Shown here: one piece after another, positions 1-8,555 of the stretch
How positions within the stretch are numbered: the first letter of the stretch is position 1
Layout: every line of letters starts with the position of its first letter
Assembly: GCA_904419745.1 (NCBI GenBank)
Contig: CAJFSS010000012.1
Location: 24,954 to 88,953, forward strand
Length of the DNA: 64,000 nucleotides
Source: Candidatus Pseudoruminococcus merdavium
GTDB taxonomy: Bacteria > Bacillota > Clostridia > Oscillospirales > Ruminococcaceae
Direction: 5' to 3'
The notes under the pieces: generated by a model
What the model saw: only the letters and a program-made list of their open reading frames with translations
The model's database searches: none
What the model was told of the DNA's origin: nothing
Translations under genes and position numbers: made by a program

Positions 1-1025
1 TGGAATAGTTTAACGATGTCGTTAAAGGTTACCACAACAAACAGCAACATCAAAAGTCCAAAGCCAATCATATGCACCCAGCCTTCATGTTCCGGTTTCA
101 CCGGCTTACGACGAATTCCCTCAATAATTAGGAAAACCAATCGGCCGCCATCCAACGCCGGAACGGGCAAAAGGTTGAACACGCCGAGATTCACCGTGAT
201 AAACACTACAAGCAGCAGCAGGGAACGCCCGCCCATGGTAGAAGCTTCCCCAATTGCCGAGGCAACACCTACCGGGCCGGAAAGCTGGTTTAAACCGAAT
301 TGTCCAGTTATCAAATCAATCAGTGAACTCCATACCAGCTTAACAACAGACAAAGTCCAACATGCCGACTGCTTTAGAACACCGAAAAAGGTCTTTTCCA
401 CACCATAGACCTTAAAGTCAATATTCGTCCCGGTTACACCGTCCCCTAAATCCTCTGTCTGAAAAGTGACCCCCGTCAATTTTACTTTTTCCCCATTTCT
501 TTTGACCACCATATCCACAACCCCGTCCCTATCGCGTAGAAGGCCATAGACAATGTCATTGTCAATAAACACATGGGAACCATTGATGGAAAGGATTTCA
601 TCCCCCACCTGCAAGTACTGGTTGCTGATAGCGCCCTCATTAAACTGGGCAATCTTAGTAGTACCAACCAGATTCATGGTGGACACCAGGATAATCAACA
701 GAATAAAGCCGAGAAGCAGATTCATAAATGCGCCGGCAACCACTACAAGGATTCTTCTCCAGACAGGCTTGTTGCAAAATGCACGCTCATCCTGGCTGGT
801 ATCGTCCTCCCCTTCCATAGCGCAGTAGCCGCCAATGGGGAGCAAACGCAGGGAATACTTTGTCTCCCCTTTTACAAAACCACAAAGACGTGGGCCCATT
901 CCCAGTGCAAATTCATTGACCCGAATTCCCATGGCCTTTGCAACCAGGAAATGCCCTAATTCATGAATAAAAATTAAAAGTCCAAATACTAAAATGGTAA
1001 TGATAATCGTGAGTACAATATTCAA
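1..1025 (-). CDS. rseP: RIP zinc metalloprotease RseP (site-2 protease), 3' end cut by window edge
   Basis: Membrane-embedded protease that cleaves transmembrane substrates such as anti-sigma factors. Read from the minus strand, the frame shows the zinc motif HELGH at residues 21-25 inside the first membrane helix, a central PDZ-like stretch (GDEILSINGSHV), and the second metal motif NLLPVPALDGGRL near residue 290. An in-frame TAA lies two codons before the TTG at 1025, so TTG is the most likely start. The gene begins 22 bp after the dxr stop and is last in the pyrH-frr-uppS-cdsA-dxr-rseP series, the usual Firmicutes position. The reading frame is still open at base 1, so only a few C-terminal residues should be missing, judged by family length (about 340-420). 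Confidence 0.95.
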   Translation of the reverse strand, partial: MNIVLTIIITILVFGLLIFIHELGHFLVAKAMGIRVNEFALGMGPRLCGFVKGETKYSLRLLPIGGYCAMEGEDDTSQDERAFCNKPVWRRILVVVAGAFMNLLLGFILLIILVSTMNLVGTTKIAQFNEGAISNQYLQVGDEILSINGSHVFIDNDIVYGLLRDRDGVVDMVVKRNGEKVKLTGVTFQTEDLGDGVTGTNIDFKVYGVEKTFFGVLKQSACWTLSVVKLVWSSLIDLITGQFGLNQLSGPVGVASAIGEASTMGGRSLLLLVVFITVNLGVFNLLPVPALDGGRLVFLIIEGIRRKPVKPEHEGWVHMIGFGLLMLLFVVVTFNDIVKLF

Positions 1026-1047
1026 ATTTTAATTCACAACCCATCTG

Positions 1048-2202
1048 TCAAAATTTTTTGGCCGCATGGGTGCGCACATATTCGCGCGCCGCCTTATCTG
1101 CCTCCAGGATTTCCTCCAATGTATACTCCTCGACCTGTTTTTGCTTTCTCATTGCCTCATCAACAAGGGTAAAAATATCCGTAAACCCGATTTTATCCTG
1201 CAAAAACAGGCGTACCGCCTCTTCATTTGCCCCGTTTGCCGCACAGGGGAACAATCCACCGCGCTTGATTGCCTCGCGACAGGTTCTGATCAAAGGAAAA
1301 GTCTGTTCATCAGGCGAGTAAAAAGTGAGTTTTCCATATTCGGTAAGGCTCAGCCTACCGACTGGGCAAGACGTCCGCTCCGGATAGGTCAGTGCATACT
1401 GGATGGGAATTTTCATATCCGGCACTCCCAACTGCCCAATCACAGAATAGTCCTCGTACTCTATCAATGAGTGTACCACACTTTCCCGGTGTACGACAAT
1501 CTCAATTTGTTCTGGGCGTACTCCAAACAACCAGACAGCCTCAATCAGTTCCAGTCCCTTATTCATCATGCTGGCAGAATCAATTGTGATTTTTGCGCCC
1601 ATATCCCAGTTTGGATGTTTTAAGGCGTCCTCTTTTTTTACCTGCCTGAGCTGTTCTGACGTATAACCAAAAAAAGGACCTCCCGATGCAGTCAATATGA
1701 TTTTATTCACCCGGTTAATGGGATTATGCCCACCCAGGGATTGGAATATTGCAGAATGTTCGCTGTCAACCGGTAAAATTTTCACCCCATTCTTACGCGC
1801 GGTTTCCATAACAAGCTTTCCGCCTGCAACCAGAGTCTCCTTATTGGCAAGTGCCAACTGCTTTTTTGCTTCCAATGCGGCAAGCGTGGGGCGAAGGCCT
1901 ACCATCCCAATTACAGAATTTAACACCATATCGGCTTGTTCCAGCCGAACGAGTTCACAAAGCCCCTCTTCCCCGCTGAGTACCTGCGTCCCTGTATCCG
2001 CAATACGCTGTCTTAAATCCTTCGCGGCATCTTCCCGCACCATACACACCGCGTGGGGATGAAACTCTCTCACCTGCCGCTCCATTTGCTGCACATTTGA
2101 ATGGGCGGACAACCCTGTAACGCCAAACCCGTGCTTTCGCACGACGTCCAGTGCCTGCGTCCCAATGGAACCTGTAGAACCTAAAATTACCAGTTGTTTC
2201 AT
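1048..2202 (-). CDS. dxr: 1-deoxy-D-xylulose-5-phosphate reductoisomerase
   Basis: Converts 1-deoxyxylulose 5-phosphate to 2-C-methylerythritol 4-phosphate with NADPH, the committed step of the MEP isoprenoid pathway. At 384 residues it has family length. The nucleotide-binding loop GSTGSIG is at residues 8-14, and the catalytic region contains PVDSEHSAIFQ, SASMMNKGLELIEA and the flexible-loop sequence GVPDMKIPIQYA. It sits between cdsA and rseP in a co-directional operon. ispE, a later step of the same pathway, is at 24793-25680. Nothing looks damaged. Confidence 0.97.
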   Translation of the reverse strand: MKQLVILGSTGSIGTQALDVVRKHGFGVTGLSAHSNVQQMERQVREFHPHAVCMVREDAAKDLRQRIADTGTQVLSGEEGLCELVRLEQADMVLNSVIGMVGLRPTLAALEAKKQLALANKETLVAGGKLVMETARKNGVKILPVDSEHSAIFQSLGGHNPINRVNKIILTASGGPFFGYTSEQLRQVKKEDALKHPNWDMGAKITIDSASMMNKGLELIEAVWLFGVRPEQIEIVVHRESVVHSLIEYEDYSVIGQLGVPDMKIPIQYALTYPERTSCPVGRLSLTEYGKLTFYSPDEQTFPLIRTCREAIKRGGLFPCAANGANEEAVRLFLQDKIGFTDIFTLVDEAMRKQKQVEEYTLEEILEADKAAREYVRTHAAKKF

Positions 2203-2231
2203 AAGACTAACACTCTCACATTATGAAAATT

Positions 2232-2267
2232 CAGACAACCTGTCGGCTGTTGCGTTCAGGTTGTCTG
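2232..2267 (-). terminator. Perfect 11-bp hairpin between cdsA and dxr
   Basis: Arms CAGACAACCTG and its exact complement enclose a 14-nt loop in the 136-bp cdsA-dxr gap. On the minus strand the stem is followed by AATTTTC, a weak U-run, so it may act as a partial terminator or as an RNA-stability element inside the operon. Function is inferred. Confidence 0.45.
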
Positions 2268-2338
2268 TACAATTTCCGGGCTCCTTTTCGATTACCTCAT
2301 ACAGGCAATCCATCTCATACTGCTTCTCTCAAGCATTG

Positions 2339-3169
2339 CTATCCAGCGATGGGGAAGTATTTTACTACCAGAAAAACAAACGGTGCTACAAACATTAAAC
2401 TGTCAAACCGGTCGAGGATCCCTCCATGTCCCGGCATAATAGAACCAAAATCCTTAATATTGCACTGCCGTTTGATGCAGGAAGCGGAGAGATCTCCCAG
2501 TTCCCCAATTATTGAAGCTGCGCATCCAGTCAGAGCAAGCAGCAAAAAGTCAATTTCCACCATGGTACCAGAAGAAGAACAGATCGCCTGATAAACCAGT
2601 CCGGCAATTACCGCGCCGATAGTACTGGCAAGAACGCCGCCAACAGCCCCTTCCCAAGTTTTATGCGGACTGATATAGGGCGCCATTTTGTGCTTTCCCA
2701 AAAGACGTCCGGTAAAATAGGCGCCGCTGTCGGTAATCCATGCTGCAATAAACATGATGAAACAATAGAACATACTATGTTGCGGATGAACCACCTTCAT
2801 ATAAGCAATGGTGCTAAACGCGAAAGAGGTTACAAAAGTGGTGAAAAACATGGTTGCGACTTGGGAAACCATTACCCGTTTGGAATCCGCAATCACCACA
2901 ATGAACTGCGCGATTACATAGACAAAGGTGATCGGCATAACGTAGTGGCTCAGTCCTTGCATCATAAAAAAAGGAACCAAAGCGGAAAATGCGAAATTTA
3001 CTATGGAAAGCGGGATGTTTTTCAAAAGCCCATAAGCATGCAAAATCTCATAGGTTGCCATCATACAGATGATACTGACAATGACATTAAAGACCGGCGT
3101 ATAGTAAAAAAACAAGGCGGCAAACAGGATTACAATTAAAATTGCCGCAGTGATAATACGCTGTTTCAT
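2339..3169 (-). CDS. cdsA: Phosphatidate cytidylyltransferase (CDP-diglyceride synthase)
   Basis: Makes CDP-diacylglycerol from phosphatidic acid and CTP at the membrane, the branch point of phospholipid synthesis. The 276-residue protein has about seven or eight hydrophobic segments and the C-terminal CDP-transferase signature (SCIKRQCNIKDFG followed by PGHGGILDRFDSL). The open frame extends 20 codons further upstream. I place the start at the ATG at 3169 because it follows GGGGGAATATAAGGGG and leaves a 4-bp gap to uppS, whereas the longer start would overlap uppS by 56 bp. It is co-transcribed with uppS and dxr by position. Confidence 0.95.
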   Translation of the reverse strand: MKQRIITAAILIVILFAALFFYYTPVFNVIVSIICMMATYEILHAYGLLKNIPLSIVNFAFSALVPFFMMQGLSHYVMPITFVYVIAQFIVVIADSKRVMVSQVATMFFTTFVTSFAFSTIAYMKVVHPQHSMFYCFIMFIAAWITDSGAYFTGRLLGKHKMAPYISPHKTWEGAVGGVLASTIGAVIAGLVYQAICSSSGTMVEIDFLLLALTGCAASIIGELGDLSASCIKRQCNIKDFGSIMPGHGGILDRFDSLMFVAPFVFLVVKYFPIAG

Positions 3170-3173
3170 CCCC

Positions 3174-3893
3174 TTATATTCCCCCAAATCTTCTGTCTCT
3201 GCTCTTAAATTCCTCAATTGCCGCATCAAGATGTTTTTCTTTAAAATCCGGCCAGAGTACGTTCATATCAACGAATTCCGAATAAGCGCATTGCCAAGTC
3301 AGGAAATTGGAAATCCGGTGTTCTCCACTTGGACGGATGATCAGATCCGGATCAGGCTGTCCCGCCGTGTAGAGTTCCCCAGAAAAAAGTTCTTCCGTAA
3401 TCGACTCGGGGGAGAGCTCCCCATTCACTGCCTGTTGCGCCAATTCACGCGCCGCCATGACAATTTCTGCACGACCTCCATAGTTGACCGCCACATTTAA
3501 AATCATTCCCTTGGAATCCCTGGTCCGCGCTTCAGCATCAGCCATCATTCGGCGGATATCTTCAGCAAGCGGCGCGCGGTCTCCAATAAATCGCACAATA
3601 ATATCTTTCCTTGTCTGCTTAAAAGAATTCTTCAAATAACTGCGCAGCAAATCCATAATGGTGTCGACTTCTTCTTTTGGCCTAGCCCAGTTTTCTGTTG
3701 AAAAGGCATAGACTGTCAGAACCTCCACACCAATTTTCGCACAATAATTTGTAATCTTTTGAAATGTGTCTGCGCCCACTTTATGGCCCGCGGTTCGCGG
3801 CAGGCCTCTCTGTTTTGCCCAGCGGCCATTTCCATCCATAATAATGCCGATATGGCGCGGCACGCCTTGTATTTTCTGTGGTTCACGGCCCAT
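3174..3893 (-). CDS. uppS: Isoprenyl transferase (undecaprenyl diphosphate synthase)
   Basis: Condenses isopentenyl diphosphate units onto farnesyl diphosphate to give the C55 lipid carrier for peptidoglycan. The catalytic aspartate lies in IIMDGNGRWAKQRG (Asp20), and the C-terminal RPSGEHRISNFLTWQCAYSE motif is intact. The open frame begins at 3935, but the ATG at 3893 follows GGGGAGG at good spacing and gives 239 residues, the family length. It sits between frr and cdsA, so one operon makes the lipid carrier, its precursors (dxr) and phospholipid. Confidence 0.96.
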   Translation of the reverse strand: MGREPQKIQGVPRHIGIIMDGNGRWAKQRGLPRTAGHKVGADTFQKITNYCAKIGVEVLTVYAFSTENWARPKEEVDTIMDLLRSYLKNSFKQTRKDIIVRFIGDRAPLAEDIRRMMADAEARTRDSKGMILNVAVNYGGRAEIVMAARELAQQAVNGELSPESITEELFSGELYTAGQPDPDLIIRPSGEHRISNFLTWQCAYSEFVDMNVLWPDFKEKHLDAAIEEFKSRDRRFGGI

Positions 3894-3977
3894 TTTGCCC
3901 GTGCCTCCCCATAACGTATTTGAAGCGCAGCCCAACCGGAATGCTCCGCCGGGCTGCGCCTTGTCCGATACAGAATA

Positions 3978-4532
3978 CTAAATTTCCATGATCTCTTTTT
4001 GTTTTTTTGCTACAACTTCATCCACAAGTTTGCAGTATTTGTCTGTCAAGGTCTGGAAATCTTTCTCCGCCTCTTTCAAATCATCTTCTGTAATTTCAGA
4101 ATTCTTTTTCATTGCCTTAAATTTATCAATTCCATCCCGGCGGATAGAACGAACAGCGATTTTCCCCTCTTCTCCATATTTGGAAATCTGTTTGGTCAAT
4201 TCTTTTCTGCGTTCCTCTGTCAGCTGAGGGAATGCAATCCGGATGACACGACCGTCATTTGTCGGGTTAATTCCGATATCAGAAGCCATAATTGCCTTTT
4301 CAATCGCTTTGAGAGCAGACATGTCCCATGGCTGAATCACCAGAATCCGGGCGTCAGAAACAGAAACCGCCGCCATCTGATTGATTGGGGTTGGGGCGCC
4401 ATAATAATCCACAAGTACTTTATCCAAAACTGCTGGATTGGCACGTCCTGCACGGATTGTTGCAAGTTCTTTTTCCAAAGCATGCACGCTTTTTTGCATT
4501 TTTTCCTCAAAGGGTTTGTACTGTTCATTCAT
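3978..4532 (-). CDS. frr: Ribosome recycling factor
   Basis: Acts with EF-G to split post-termination ribosomes. It is 184 residues long, collinear with the family, with the conserved RAGRANP loop near residue 28 and a C-terminal helix rich in Lys and Glu. An AGGAGGAACACCCCT Shine-Dalgarno region precedes the ATG. It lies 23 bp downstream of pyrH, the standard pairing in Firmicutes. Confidence 0.97.
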   Translation of the reverse strand: MNEQYKPFEEKMQKSVHALEKELATIRAGRANPAVLDKVLVDYYGAPTPINQMAAVSVSDARILVIQPWDMSALKAIEKAIMASDIGINPTNDGRVIRIAFPQLTEERRKELTKQISKYGEEGKIAVRSIRRDGIDKFKAMKKNSEITEDDLKEAEKDFQTLTDKYCKLVDEVVAKKQKEIMEI

Positions 4533-4555
4533 AGGGGTGTTCCTCCTGTATCTGC

Positions 4556-5260
4556 TTATTTTACGAGAGTACCGATCGGCTCTCCTTTAACTGCTTTGAC
4601 AAGGTTTTCCGGCTGTTCAATATTAAACACCAGGATGGGAAGGTTATTATCCCTGCACATAGAAGCGGCTGTACTGTCCATGACAGCAAGCTCTTTATTG
4701 AGGACTTCGCTGAATGTCAGTTCCTCATATTTGACAGCATCATCGTATTTGTGAGGATCTTTGTCATAAACCCCATCAACCATAGTAGCTTTAAAAATAA
4801 TATCCGCATCAATTTCTGCCGCACGGAGTGCAGAAGCGGTATCGGTTGAGAAAAACGGGTTTCCAGTTCCACATCCGAAAATGACGACTCTCCCCTTTTC
4901 CAGATGACGGACTGCACGGTTGCGGATATAGGGTTCTGCTACCTGTTGCATGGCTATTGCGGTCTGCACACGCACTGGGACGTCAAGCTGTTCTAGCGCA
5001 TCCCCAAGAGCCAAGGCATTCATCACAGTACCGAGCATCCCAATATGGTCGGCGCGAGTTCTATCCATTTTTCCACTGGAACGTCCTCTCCAGAAGTTTC
5101 CTCCCCCGACAACAATCCCAATTTCCACACCAAGCTCCGTACATTCCTTGATATATTTGCAGATATTTAAAATCACATCAAAATCAAGGCCAAATTTTTT
5201 TTCTCCAGCCAGCACTTCTCCGCTGAGCTTTATCAAGATGCGTTTGTATTTCAAAGACAT
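4556..5260 (-). CDS. pyrH: UMP kinase (hexameric, PyrH type)
   Basis: Phosphorylates UMP to UDP in pyrimidine nucleotide synthesis. It has the amino-acid-kinase fold, with [10 protein letters not shown] near the N-terminus, [10 protein letters not shown] in the phosphate-binding region, and the [11 protein letters not shown] segment. The open frame starts 13 codons earlier at 5299, but the ATG at 5260 follows GGGGAGTG and gives the usual 234-residue length. It is first gene of the pyrH-to-rseP unit, with a promoter just upstream. Confidence 0.96.
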   Translation of the reverse strand: MSLKYKRILIKLSGEVLAGEKKFGLDFDVILNICKYIKECTELGVEIGIVVGGGNFWRGRSSGKMDRTRADHIGMLGTVMNALALGDALEQLDVPVRVQTAIAMQQVAEPYIRNRAVRHLEKGRVVIFGCGTGNPFFSTDTASALRAAEIDADIIFKATMVDGVYDKDPHKYDDAVKYEELTFSEVLNKELAVMDSTAASMCRDNNLPILVFNIEQPENLVKAVKGEPIGTLVK

Positions 5261-5290
5261 CGTAATCACTCCCCAGTTTTCTCTCCTGTT

Positions 5291-5319
5291 ATTGTACAAT
5301 AATGGCAGTTTGATGTAAA
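5291..5319 (-). promoter_or_regulatory. Sigma-A promoter of the pyrH-frr-uppS-cdsA-dxr-rseP operon
   Basis: On the minus strand TTTACA (5319-5314) and TACAAT (5296-5291) are separated by exactly 17 bp. The predicted start point is about 20-25 bp before the pyrH start codon. Confidence 0.7.
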
Positions 5320-5748
5320 GAGAAAAATAAAAGCTTCCTTACACTGTTAAAGTTTTTTCTAACTTTCACCCTTTTCAAAGAAATGATTGATAAAAATTTC
5401 CCATCTGCCATTATAGGATTTCAAATAGGGATTTTAAAGCTGTATCCAAAGGATTTCATAGCGATTTTTTCTCATTCCCGGCTAAAACATACTGTTACAG
5501 GAAATAAAGTACCACTACATTTTAAAGGATATTGTGATTCTCTTTCGCTCAAACCATACAAGTCCGTTTCGTAATCCGGGCAAAATTATTGGAGATTCCA
5601 ATTGGAGAACGATGTATTTGTCAATTTTGTCCAAATGATAAACTGACTATCTTTCGGAAAAGGCACTTTCTTCCCGCGCTATGGGCACCGATGTATCAAC
5701 ATGTCATTTTTCCGGTTCTAACTCAAAAGTAGCCTGTCAGTCTGACAA
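5320..5748. other. Intergenic stretch between tsf terminator and pyrH promoter, no gene seen
   Basis: About 430 bp of AT-rich DNA with only short unsupported frames. I see no ribosome binding site followed by a coding-like frame, no tRNA and no clear repeat. The rpsB-tsf and pyrH units appear to be transcribed separately across this gap. Confidence 0.6.
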
Positions 5749-5782
5749 AGAGAAAAGCCCGAGATAAAATTTATCTCGGGCT
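5749..5782 (-). terminator. Rho-independent terminator of rpsB-tsf
   Basis: Perfect 13-bp stem (AGCCCGAGATAAA and its complement) with a one-base centre, followed on the minus strand by TTTTCTCTTT. It lies 23 bp after the tsf stop. Confidence 0.85.
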
Positions 5783-5805
5783 CTGATTTCCTCTTTATCA
5801 AGGGA

Positions 5806-6723
5806 TTATTTCATCATGCTGGCAACTTCATCTGCAAAATTGTCTTCTCTCTTTTCAAGGCCTTCGCCCTTCTCATAGCGGACAAAACCAACAATTTTTA
5901 TGTCGCCGCCGAGTTCTTTGGCAGTGTTTGCAGTGTATTTCGCAACAGAAATATCACCATCTTTGATAAATGGCTGTTCAACCAGGCAGTTCTCCTTATA
6001 AAACTTTCCAAGTCTGCCCATAACCATTTTCTCAGCAATATTTGCTGGTTTACCCTCGTTGATTGCCTGAGCGGTAAGGATTTCTTTTTCCTTCTCGATT
6101 ACGTCAGCCGGGACATCTTCCTTATTGGTATAAGTCGGGTTTGCAGCAGCAATTTGCATAGCAATGTCCTTTGCATATGCCTGGAACTCCTCTTTTGCTG
6201 CAACGTCAGCAGATGTTTCAAATTTTGCAAGGATGCCAATTCTTCCGCCGCCATGGATATAGGTAACAAGAGTTCCTTCCATTCTGGCGAAACGACGAAT
6301 CTTCATATTTTCCCCAATGGTGAGGATTTTCTCACGGAGCATTTCCTCTACAGTCTGCTCGCTGCCGGAAGCTTTTTCTGCAAGAAGAGCAGTAACATCA
6401 GCCGGATTTTTTTCAATGACTGTGCGTGCACAAGTATCAACGAATTTCTGGAAATCTGCATTCTTTGCAACAAAGTCTGTCTCGGAGTTAACTTCGATGA
6501 TGACGCCACAATTGTTTTCATCATTGATCAGGGCATAAACAAGTCCCTCAGCCGCAATACGGCCGGCTTTTTTTGCCGCAGCAGCCAGGCCCTTCTCACG
6601 AAGAAGTTCAATTGCCTTTTCTGCATCGCCGTTTGCTTCAGTCAGTGCCTTCTTACACTCCATCATACCGCATCCGGTTCTCTCACGGAGTGCCTGTACA
6701 TCTTTTGCTGTAAAAGCAGCCAT
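5806..6723 (-). CDS. tsf: Translation elongation factor Ts
   Basis: Nucleotide exchange factor for EF-Tu. The N-terminal UBA-like domain (residues 1-40: ALRERTGCGMMECKKAL) is followed by the conserved NSETDFVAKN motif near residue 80 and the dimerisation core. It is 305 residues long, within family range. A TAGGAGGAATACAA ribosome binding site fixes the ATG. It follows rpsB and ends at a strong terminator. Confidence 0.97.
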   Translation of the reverse strand: MAAFTAKDVQALRERTGCGMMECKKALTEANGDAEKAIELLREKGLAAAAKKAGRIAAEGLVYALINDENNCGVIIEVNSETDFVAKNADFQKFVDTCARTVIEKNPADVTALLAEKASGSEQTVEEMLREKILTIGENMKIRRFARMEGTLVTYIHGGGRIGILAKFETSADVAAKEEFQAYAKDIAMQIAAANPTYTNKEDVPADVIEKEKEILTAQAINEGKPANIAEKMVMGRLGKFYKENCLVEQPFIKDGDISVAKYTANTAKELGGDIKIVGFVRYEKGEGLEKREDNFADEVASMMK

Positions 6724-6771
6724 TTGTATTCCTCCTAAAACTTTCTGTGAAAAGTATCAGTTTACCTGAAA

Positions 6772-6800
6772 AATGCCCTAACAGAAGCTGCCAGGGCATT
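6772..6800 (-). terminator. Attenuator-like hairpin between rpsB and tsf
   Basis: Stem AATGCCCT with its complement AGGGCATT, loop 13 nt, followed by TTTTTC on the minus strand. It is a plausible partial terminator that lowers tsf relative to rpsB. This is inference from structure alone. Confidence 0.55.
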
Positions 6801-6817
6801 CTCCTTATTCTCTTGAA

Positions 6818-7555
6818 TTATTCAGCCTGCTCGTCAGATTCCTCAGCCTGTGCTGCCTCTTCTTCGGTCTGCATGCCCTGACGCCCCTCAATGATAGCGT
6901 TTGCCATAGTGGAGGAGATCAGTTTCACAGCACGGATTGCATCGTCGTTGCCCGGAATGACGTAGTCGATCTCATCCGGATCGCAGTTGGTATCAACAAT
7001 TGCAACGATGGGGATACCAAGCTTCTTTGCTTCGGCTACAGCAATTCTCTCTTTTCTCGGGTCAACGATAAAAAGAGCGCCCGGAAGTTTATCCATGGTT
7101 TTGATGCCACCGAGGAATTTTTCTAGCTTTTCAATTTCAAGATTCAGTTTGACAACTTCCTTTTTCGGAAGCAGGTCAAAAGTGCCATCCTCTTCCATTT
7201 TACGCAGCTGTTCAAGGCGATCAATTCTGCGGCGGATGGTTTTGAAGTTGGTCAGCATGCCGCCGAGCCAACGGGCGTTGACATAATGCGCACCTGCACG
7301 TTCCGCTTCTTCGCGAACGGATTCGCCGGCCTGCTTTTTGGTTCCAACGAACAGCACGCTCTCGCCATTTGCAGAGAGGTCACGGATGAACATATAAGCT
7401 TCCTCAAGCTTTTTCACCGTTTTCTGCAGGTCAATAATGTAAATACCATTTCTCTCAGTAAAGATGTACTGAGCCATTTTCGGGTTCCATCTTCTTGTCT
7501 GATGTCCAAAATGAACACCTGCTTCAAGAAGCTGTTTCATAGAGACTACACCCAT
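6818..7555 (-). CDS. rpsB: 30S ribosomal protein S2
   Basis: Small-subunit ribosomal protein. The N-terminus [22 protein letters not shown] and the internal motifs [15 protein letters not shown] and [21 protein letters not shown] are characteristic. The open frame starts at 7630, but the ATG at 7555 directly follows CCTAAGGAGGAACAACAA, giving 245 residues. The C-terminus is an acidic tail rich in Glu and Ala. It is co-transcribed with tsf from a consensus-like promoter about 115 bp upstream. Confidence 0.97.
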   Translation of the reverse strand: MGVVSMKQLLEAGVHFGHQTRRWNPKMAQYIFTERNGIYIIDLQKTVKKLEEAYMFIRDLSANGESVLFVGTKKQAGESVREEAERAGAHYVNARWLGGMLTNFKTIRRRIDRLEQLRKMEEDGTFDLLPKKEVVKLNLEIEKLEKFLGGIKTMDKLPGALFIVDPRKERIAVAEAKKLGIPIVAIVDTNCDPDEIDYVIPGNDDAIRAVKLISSTMANAIIEGRQGMQTEEEAAQAEESDEQAE

Positions 7556-7668
7556 TTGTTGTTCCTCCTTAGGTTTTTTCCTCCGCCGGCATTCCCTGTC
7601 GAGCAACGTCCTCCTTTTGAAAGAACGCACCAGCTACAGCATACCTGGCGTGTGATTTTTGCCATAAA

Positions 7669-7697
7669 AGAATACCACAAAATAGTTCATTTGGCAA
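7669..7697 (-). promoter_or_regulatory. Sigma-A promoter of rpsB-tsf
   Basis: TTGCCA (7697-7692) and TATTCT (7674-7669) on the minus strand with a 17-bp spacer. The leader to the rpsB start is just over 100 nt and could hold an S2-type autoregulatory structure, which I did not resolve. Confidence 0.7.
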
Positions 7698-7711
7698 GCT
7701 TTTTTTCAAAT

Positions 7712-8002
7712 TTAGCCGAAAAGCCATTCTAAAAACTTATTTTTCCGCCTGATTTTTCCCCGACATGGTTCACAACTAACTAAAATTGTATCTTCGCCAA
7801 TCACATTGATGTTGGACCAGGGGATCACAATATCATCCTCCCGCCCAAGCAATCCGAAGCACTTCAGCTTCCCATAGACAACCAAAGCCACCACCTGGGC
7901 GCATTTGGTATCCACTTCCACATCGCAGACATTGCCAAGGCAAGCGCCATTGCGAACATTGATGACCTGTTTGCAGCAGAGTTCTTTAAACCGGCAGTTC
8001 AT
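7712..8002 (-). CDS. ymxH: YlmC/YmxH-family sporulation-associated PRC-barrel protein
   Basis: Small 96-residue protein resembling the YlmC/YmxH family, a single PRC-barrel domain found widely in endospore formers. Visible features are the barrel core (VINVRNGACLGNVCDVEVD), a hydrophobic VVALVVYGKL strand and the typical DIVIPWSNINVIGEDTILV block. It has seven cysteines, several in positions (CC, CEPC) that could bind metal. The molecular role of the family is not established. A GGGGGAACC site precedes the ATG. It lies upstream of the rpsB promoter on the same strand, probably as a separate unit. Confidence 0.8.
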   Translation of the reverse strand: MNCRFKELCCKQVINVRNGACLGNVCDVEVDTKCAQVVALVVYGKLKCFGLLGREDDIVIPWSNINVIGEDTILVSCEPCRGKIRRKNKFLEWLFG

Positions 8003-8058
8003 GGCAGGTTCCCCCTTTATACATCCATTGTATTCAAAAGGGAATGTCCATTATTCCG

Positions 8059-8370
8059 TCATTTTCCCTGGGTTTCCGCCTTAATTTTTACGCCGTTTTT
8101 CTCCACATAGACCCTGTTTTTGTTAATTTCCATTTTCCGGAGGATTTCGCTTTCCAAGTCAATATTCAGAATCTCTGATAGACCCAGTAGGTAGATGGCT
8201 ACGTCTGCGAGTTCTTCTCCAACATCATCCCGCTTTTTTCTCCAGGCGTCAAAGGCCTCCGTCAGTTCTCCATGGGTTAGACAAAATTCCATACAGATAT
8301 CTGTGGTGTTAAACCCTTTGTCCACCTTATTTTGATATACGCTTTTTTGAAGCTCTTTCAGTTCCACCAT
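8059..8370 (-). CDS. MazG-like nucleotide pyrophosphohydrolase family protein
   Basis: All-alpha NTP pyrophosphatase-like protein of 103 residues. The paired acidic motifs HGELTEAFDAW and GEELADVAIYLLGL match the metal-binding EXXE...EXXD pattern of MazG/dUTPase-2 folds. Family members hydrolyse nucleoside triphosphates to monophosphates, but the substrate here is unknown. The open frame starts at 8394. The ATG at 8370 follows GGGAGAAAAATACT and is preferred. It lies 56 bp upstream of ymxH on the same strand. Confidence 0.75.
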   Translation of the reverse strand: MVELKELQKSVYQNKVDKGFNTTDICMEFCLTHGELTEAFDAWRKKRDDVGEELADVAIYLLGLSEILNIDLESEILRKMEINKNRVYVEKNGVKIKAETQGK

Positions 8371-8511
8371 AGTATTTTTCTCCCTTTTCCGCATTCGAGT
8401 CCCTTTAGAACAACGGGCAAACCCAATTCCTTCTACAACAATAGACCCGTTTTTTGATCCATTTCATAGCTCTATTATTCCTATTATAAAAATACTTGAC
8501 TGTAAACACAA

Positions 8512-8545
8512 GGGGAATGGCCCATTTCGGAACAAGCCATTCCCC
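8512..8545 (-). terminator. Terminator of the ABC exporter operon
   Basis: Ten-base stem GGGGAATGGC with its complement, loop 14 nt, followed on the minus strand by TTGTGTTT. It lies 11 bp after the permease stop. Confidence 0.65.
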
Positions 8546-8555
8546 AAATCCACAG

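Noticed and set aside
7556..7630. Upstream extension of rpsB
   Set aside because: It contains the ribosome binding site region and a basic, non-S2-like peptide. Start moved to 7555.
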